DNA of 8,916 nt from positions 1 through 8,916 of the forward strand of contig CALMZT010000209.1 of NCBI GenBank assembly GCA_937870805.1, in the 5' to 3' direction. The position numbers and the translations under genes are program-made. The DNA comes from an uncultured Chloroflexota bacterium (GTDB lineage Bacteria; Chloroflexota; Anaerolineae; Aggregatilineales; Phototrophicaceae). The notes under the pieces are model-generated. The model ran no database searches, was not told the origin of the DNA, and saw only the letters and a program-made list of their open reading frames with translations. Positions 6,644-8,916 of this stretch are shown here, piece after piece. Within the stretch, counting starts at the first letter, position 1. Every line of letters starts with the position of its first letter.

Positions 6644-6669
6644 AATGCGGTTATAATCAGTCCTCATTA
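6644..6669 (+). promoter_or_regulatory. Copy 2 of 26-bp duplicated promoter/operator element
   Basis: Second copy of the element at 6173-6198, 471 bases away in the same orientation. TATAAT at 6652-6657 would be the -10 box of the WYL regulator gene, with transcription starting near 6664 and a leader of about 40 bases. No good -35 box is present at 16-18 bases (TCTACT region), which fits a weak or activator-dependent promoter. Lying between divergent genes, it could control both the WYL gene and small protein A. Autoregulation by the WYL protein is the simplest inference. Confidence 0.5.
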
Positions 6670-6702
6670 GAACGAATTTGCGAAAATGGGGAAAATTGCC
6701 CG

Positions 6703-7650
6703 ATGTACAGCCCAACGACACGCCTGCTGACGGTGCTCGAAATCCTACAATCGCAAGGGGGAATCAGCGGACCCGAACTGGCTAAAAAACTGGAAGTGGA
6801 TGTGCGCAGCGTGCGCCGCTACGTCACGATGATGCGCGACATGGGCATTCCGGTAGAAAGCGAACCGGGACGCTACGGCACATACTATTTACGTCCGGGG
6901 TTTCGCCTGCCACCGCTGATGTTCACGGGCGCGGAAATTATCGCTATTATCTTGGGGCTGGTCGCGGTGCGCCATTTGGGACTGTCGCGGGCGCTGGCGG
7001 TGGAGAGCGCTGTGCAAAAAATCGAGCGCGTGCTGCCCGATGAACTGCGCGAACGGGCGCGCGCCTTGCAAGGGGCATTAACGCTCAACATGCCTATCTC
7101 GCAATCGTCGTCGGAGGAAATGATCGCTAAAGTCAGCCTCGCGGCGTATCAGCACATGCAGGCGTGGATTGAGTATCAGGGAAGCGAGCTTAGTAGAACT
7201 GAGCGTGTGGTCAATGTCTATGGGCTTATCTATCACAACGGCTTCTGGTACACCGTCGGCTACTGTCATTTGCGCGAGGATATACGTATTTTCCGCTTAG
7301 ATCGTATCCTGCAAATCAAGCTGTTGGAGACAGCGTTTGAGCCGCCGCAGGGTTTTGACTCGCTGGAATATCTGCTGAATAAAATTGCGATGATGCCGTA
7401 CATGTGGCTGGTCGAAGTGCTGCTCAAAACCAGCCTGCAAGACGCACAGAAGCGCGTCTCGCGGGCGATGGGCATTTTGGAGGAGGTGGAAGGCGGCGTG
7501 CTGCTGCGTCTGGGCGCGGAAAGTTTAGAGTGGGCGGCGCATTTTCTGGTGAGTCTCCATTGTCCCTTATCGATCATTCGCCCGCCCGAACTGCGCGCGG
7601 AACTGCGCAAATTGGCACAATCGATTGTGGAGATGGCGGAAAGTCCCTAA
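6703..7650 (+). CDS. WYL-domain transcriptional regulator, YafY-like (HTH_11 + WYL + WCX)
   Basis: DNA-binding regulator of 315 residues, the standard length for YafY-type proteins. The N-terminal winged helix-turn-helix (HTH_11) covers residues 4-62: TTRLLTVLEILQSQGGISG, then PELAKKLEVDVRSVRRYVTM with recognition-helix-like VRSVRRYV, and a wing RYGTYYL. A helical linker (75-130) follows. The WYL sensor domain (about 140-206) reads VNVYGLIYHNGFWYTVGYCHL, with REDIRIFRLDRI after it. The eponymous W-Y-L is W182-Y183-T184, a common kind of variation. The WCX C-terminal extension lies at about 235-312. WYL domains are thought to sense small ligands or nucleotides. The start codon has only GGGGA eleven bases upstream, a weak ribosome binding site. 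The gene is divergent from small protein A. The shared 26-bp element suggests that it controls itself, that protein, and perhaps the DUF1579-like and NIPSNAP genes. No terminator is visible before the convergent gene. Confidence 0.93.
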   Translation: MYSPTTRLLTVLEILQSQGGISGPELAKKLEVDVRSVRRYVTMMRDMGIPVESEPGRYGTYYLRPGFRLPPLMFTGAEIIAIILGLVAVRHLGLSRALAVESAVQKIERVLPDELRERARALQGALTLNMPISQSSSEEMIAKVSLAAYQHMQAWIEYQGSELSRTERVVNVYGLIYHNGFWYTVGYCHLREDIRIFRLDRILQIKLLETAFEPPQGFDSLEYLLNKIAMMPYMWLVEVLLKTSLQDAQKRVSRAMGILEEVEGGVLLRLGAESLEWAAHFLVSLHCPLSIIRPPELRAELRKLAQSIVEMAESP

Positions 7651-7731
7651 AAGTGTAGGGTCAGTTCAATTCGAGTCTGAAGTGTCGATGCTGTCAGAAC
7701 GCACAGAACTGGACTGGATTGGGCATTCGTC

Positions 7732-7761
7732 AAATAAAAAAGGGCAAGGCGCGGCTTGCCC
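7732..7761 (-). terminator. Intrinsic terminator of the second AEQHRL small gene
   Basis: On the minus strand GGGCAAG (7761-7755) and CTTGCCC (7748-7742) form a perfect 7-bp GC-rich stem with a 6-base loop, followed directly by TTTTTTATTTG. It begins 10 bases past the stop codon of the gene at 7772. This is a textbook rho-independent terminator for the minus strand. On the plus strand the hairpin is followed by CCTCCCCC, so it should not terminate the WYL gene. Confidence 0.85.
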
Positions 7762-7771
7762 CCTCCCCCAT

Positions 7772-7996
7772 CTAACGCACGCGCTGCGGCGTGTTTTGAT
7801 ACAGTTCCCATTCTGCCTGTTCAAGTGAGTTTTTCAGCAGGGCTTCGCCCGCGCTGTTCAATGCCTTGCCAGCCTGCACCATCACGTTCGCGTAGATGGG
7901 TCGCTGCCCCTGTGCCGCGATTTGTGCCAGGCGATGTTGTTCTGCGTCTTCACGAAGCTCGTCACGACGGAGAGTCGCCAGCATTTCGATAGTCAT
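7772..7996 (-). CDS. Small AEQHRL-motif protein, copy B (74 aa), function unknown
   Basis: Predicted almost wholly helical: residues 1-29 (MTIEMLATLRRDELREDAEQ, then HRLAQIAAQ), a turn at GQRPIY, and a second amphipathic helix (about 36-65, VMVQAGKALNSAGEALLKNS). There is no signal peptide or known domain. AEQHRL at 18-23 and the following x-Q-x-A match copy A at 6353-6598. The rest differs, so they are distant paralogs or share only a helix. The ATG has an excellent Shine-Dalgarno (AAAGGGG at 8010-8004, seven bases upstream). That Shine-Dalgarno overlaps the -35 box of the opposing CGNR promoter, so the two genes are tightly packed head-to-head. The palindrome at 8024-8050 would lie in or near this gene's own promoter. 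A strong terminator ends it, so it is an independent one-gene transcript. Confidence 0.75.
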   Translation of the reverse strand: MTIEMLATLRRDELREDAEQHRLAQIAAQGQRPIYANVMVQAGKALNSAGEALLKNSLEQAEWELYQNTPQRVR

Positions 7997-8008
7997 GGTA
8001 TTACCCCT

Positions 8009-8036
8009 TTGACAATTGTTCGTAACCGTCTATAAT
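8009..8036 (+). promoter_or_regulatory. Near-consensus sigma-70 promoter of the CGNR regulator gene
   Basis: TTGACA (8009-8014) and TATAAT (8031-8036) are both perfect consensus hexamers, 16 bases apart (17 is optimal). Transcription would start near 8043, giving a leader of about 74 bases before the ATG at 8117. The -35 box overlaps the ribosome binding site of the divergent small gene by two bases. Confidence 0.8.
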
Positions 8037-8050
8037 CACTATAGACAGTT
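8024..8050. promoter_or_regulatory. Palindromic operator overlapping the CGNR promoter
   Basis: The arms AACCGTCTATA (8024-8034) and TATAGACAGTT (8040-8050) are inverted repeats matching at 10 of 11 positions around a 5-base spacer. The left arm covers part of the -10 hexamer and the right arm covers the expected start site, the classic place for a repressor dimer. It could control both divergent genes. The regulator encoded just downstream is a natural candidate to bind it, but that is inference. Confidence 0.6.
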
Positions 8051-8069
8051 TCATTGTATTATAAATTCA

Positions 8070-8100
8070 GTAACCTGTCAAGCGCTTATTTGATAGTTAC
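8070..8100 (+). promoter_or_regulatory. Leader hairpin directly before the CGNR ribosome binding site
   Basis: GTAAC (8070-8074) pairs with GTTAC (8096-8100), and TCAA pairs with TTGA further in, across a small internal loop (CTG against TA) and an 8-base apical loop. The hairpin ends at the base before the Shine-Dalgarno AAGGAAG (8101-8107). It could tune translation or mRNA stability. It could also be a second dyad for protein binding. Confidence 0.35.
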
Positions 8101-8116
8101 AAGGAAGTGTAGTCCC

Positions 8117-8725
8117 ATGATGCAAAAGACTTATGAACTCGTCGGCGAGGCGCTGTGTCTTGATTTCACTAACACAGTAGGCGGCTGGCGCGGCGGCGAA
8201 CTGACTGAGAATCTGCACGGCTACGGCGATTTGCTAAGCTGGGGTGTACAGGCGGGCAGCATCACCACAGAGCAGGAAGCACAACTGCTGCGCGAAGCCG
8301 AAAAACGTCCTGACGAAGCGGCGGCAGTACTGGCAGGCGCGCTTGAACTGCGCGAGACGCTGTTCCGCATCTTCGATGCAGTGGCGCATGAGCAAACCCC
8401 TGACGCGGAGGATATGGCAGTGTTCAACGCCGACCTTGCGCAGGCAATGGCACACGTACAAGTGACCCAGCACGGCGATCACTTTCATTGGAGTTGGCTG
8501 GAGGACAACCGCGACTTTAGCAGCGTGTTGTGGGCTGTGCTGCGCTCGGCGGGGGATTTGCTCACGACGCCGCAGCAGCTTCAATACGTGCGCGAATGCG
8601 GCAACGACGAGTGTGATTGGCTGTTTGTCGATACCACCAAGAATCACAGCCGCCGCTGGTGTGACATGAAAGGCTGTGGCAACCGCATGAAAGTGCGCAA
8701 GCATCGCAAGAAACAGCAGTCGTAA
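8117..8725 (+). CDS. ABATE/CGNR zinc-finger putative transcription regulator
   Basis: A 202-residue protein with the two-part layout of the CGNR family. The N-terminal ABATE domain (about 5-150) contains the hallmark ELVGEALCLDFTNTVGGWRG and the helical LHGYGDLLSWGVQAG. The C-terminal CGNR zinc finger (about 158-195) has Cys161-x4-Cys166, then Cys182-x4-Cys187 followed by GNR, and ends in a strongly basic tail (KVRKHRKKQQS) suited to DNA contact. The family is described as putative stress-induced regulators; ligand and targets are unknown. The frame opens earlier, at TTG 8054, but that lies about ten bases from the expected transcription start and lacks a ribosome binding site. ATG 8117 has AAGGAAG nine bases upstream and begins where the family begins. 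ATG 8120 is an equal alternative. A consensus promoter overlaid by a palindrome suggests strong but repressible, possibly autoregulated, expression. No clear terminator follows. Confidence 0.92.
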   Translation: MMQKTYELVGEALCLDFTNTVGGWRGGELTENLHGYGDLLSWGVQAGSITTEQEAQLLREAEKRPDEAAAVLAGALELRETLFRIFDAVAHEQTPDAEDMAVFNADLAQAMAHVQVTQHGDHFHWSWLEDNRDFSSVLWAVLRSAGDLLTTPQQLQYVRECGNDECDWLFVDTTKNHSRRWCDMKGCGNRMKVRKHRKKQQS

Positions 8726-8757
8726 CGGCTTCAATCGGTTTGGTAAAGCCTATTGCA

Positions 8758-8859
8758 TCAAACCACCTCTGTCACTGCGCCTGTGAACCTGAACGTCTGT
8801 GTGTCAGCACGGCAGTCACTATTGATCCGATATGCTTGTGTGCAACTTGTTTCATGCAT
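8758..8859 (-). CDS. Possible 33-residue ORF with strong Shine-Dalgarno, function unknown
   Basis: TAGGAG precedes ATG 8859 at good spacing (GCACT between GGAGA and ATG). The 33-residue product MHETSCTQAYRINSDCRADT... has two cysteines and no recognisable domain or membrane segment. An overlapping second ATG at 8855 in another frame would give a 27-residue basic peptide, MKQVAHKHIGSIVTAVLTHR..., so the frame is ambiguous. It converges on the CGNR gene, ending 32 bases from it. The strong ribosome binding site is the only positive evidence. It may be a small gene, a leader peptide, or the remains of a truncated gene. Confidence 0.25.
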   Translation of the reverse strand: MHETSCTQAYRINSDCRADTQTFRFTGAVTEVV

Positions 8860-8916
8860 AGTGCTCTCCTACGCGCAGCAATGGTGCCCCGTAGTGTCGC
8901 CTTAGATCATCAATTG

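Noticed and set aside
6688..6702. GGG/CCC pairing around AAAATT just before the WYL start codon
   Set aside because: Only three base pairs and imperfect; too weak to call an operator or an RNA switch.
8054..8116. Upstream TTG start of the CGNR gene adding 21 residues
   Set aside because: It lies about ten bases after the expected transcription start, has no ribosome binding site, and the added residues do not belong to the ABATE fold.
8731..8766. Possible terminator hairpins after the CGNR gene (GGCTT/AAGCC; GGTTTG/CAAACC)
   Set aside because: Short stems, long loops and no following T-tract.

Overview
The window looks like an accessory stretch of a Chloroflexota genome, plausibly Anaerolineae. 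This is inferred from the gene mix: a DUF6585-like membrane protein, a YafY-type WYL regulator, an ABATE/CGNR zinc-finger regulator, and two small AEQHRL-motif proteins. I could not run a taxonomic search. Coding regions look moderately GC-rich and the intergenic regions are clearly AT-richer.

Layout. Positions 1-753 (minus strand) hold a TnpB-like (IS200/IS605 OrfB type) gene that runs off the left edge. Positions 868-4610 (plus) form a tight three-gene operon: a DegT/DnrJ/EryC1/StrS sugar aminotransferase, an overlapping membrane-bound CapD/WbpM/PglF-type UDP-sugar 4,6-dehydratase, and a two-pass DUF6585-like membrane protein. The first two are consecutive steps in making 4-amino-4,6-dideoxy sugars for surface glycans or protein glycosylation. 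Positions 4620-6118 (minus) hold a NIPSNAP-family protein and a DUF1579-like beta-rich protein. They are separated by a 161-bp MITE-like block containing three hairpins.

Positions 6119-8725 contain two similar modules. In each, a small minus-strand protein with the motif AEQHRL lies head-to-head with a plus-strand transcription regulator: a WYL regulator (6703-7650) in the first and a CGNR zinc-finger regulator (8117-8725) in the second. A 26-bp element, 25/26 identical in two places, lies in both divergent promoter regions around the first module (6173-6198 and 6644-6669). It is the best candidate operator for the WYL protein and would link that regulator to the DUF1579 gene, the small protein and itself. 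The second module has a near-consensus sigma-70 promoter overlaid by a palindrome, placed to control both divergent genes.

The last 190 bases contain only a possible 33-codon minus-strand ORF with a strong Shine-Dalgarno sequence. No stretch over 300 bases lacks a gene. I see no tRNA, rRNA, CRISPR array or complete insertion sequence. The most unusual material is the pair of small-protein/regulator modules, the duplicated promoter element and the palindromic intergenic elements. None of it amounts to a proven new system.
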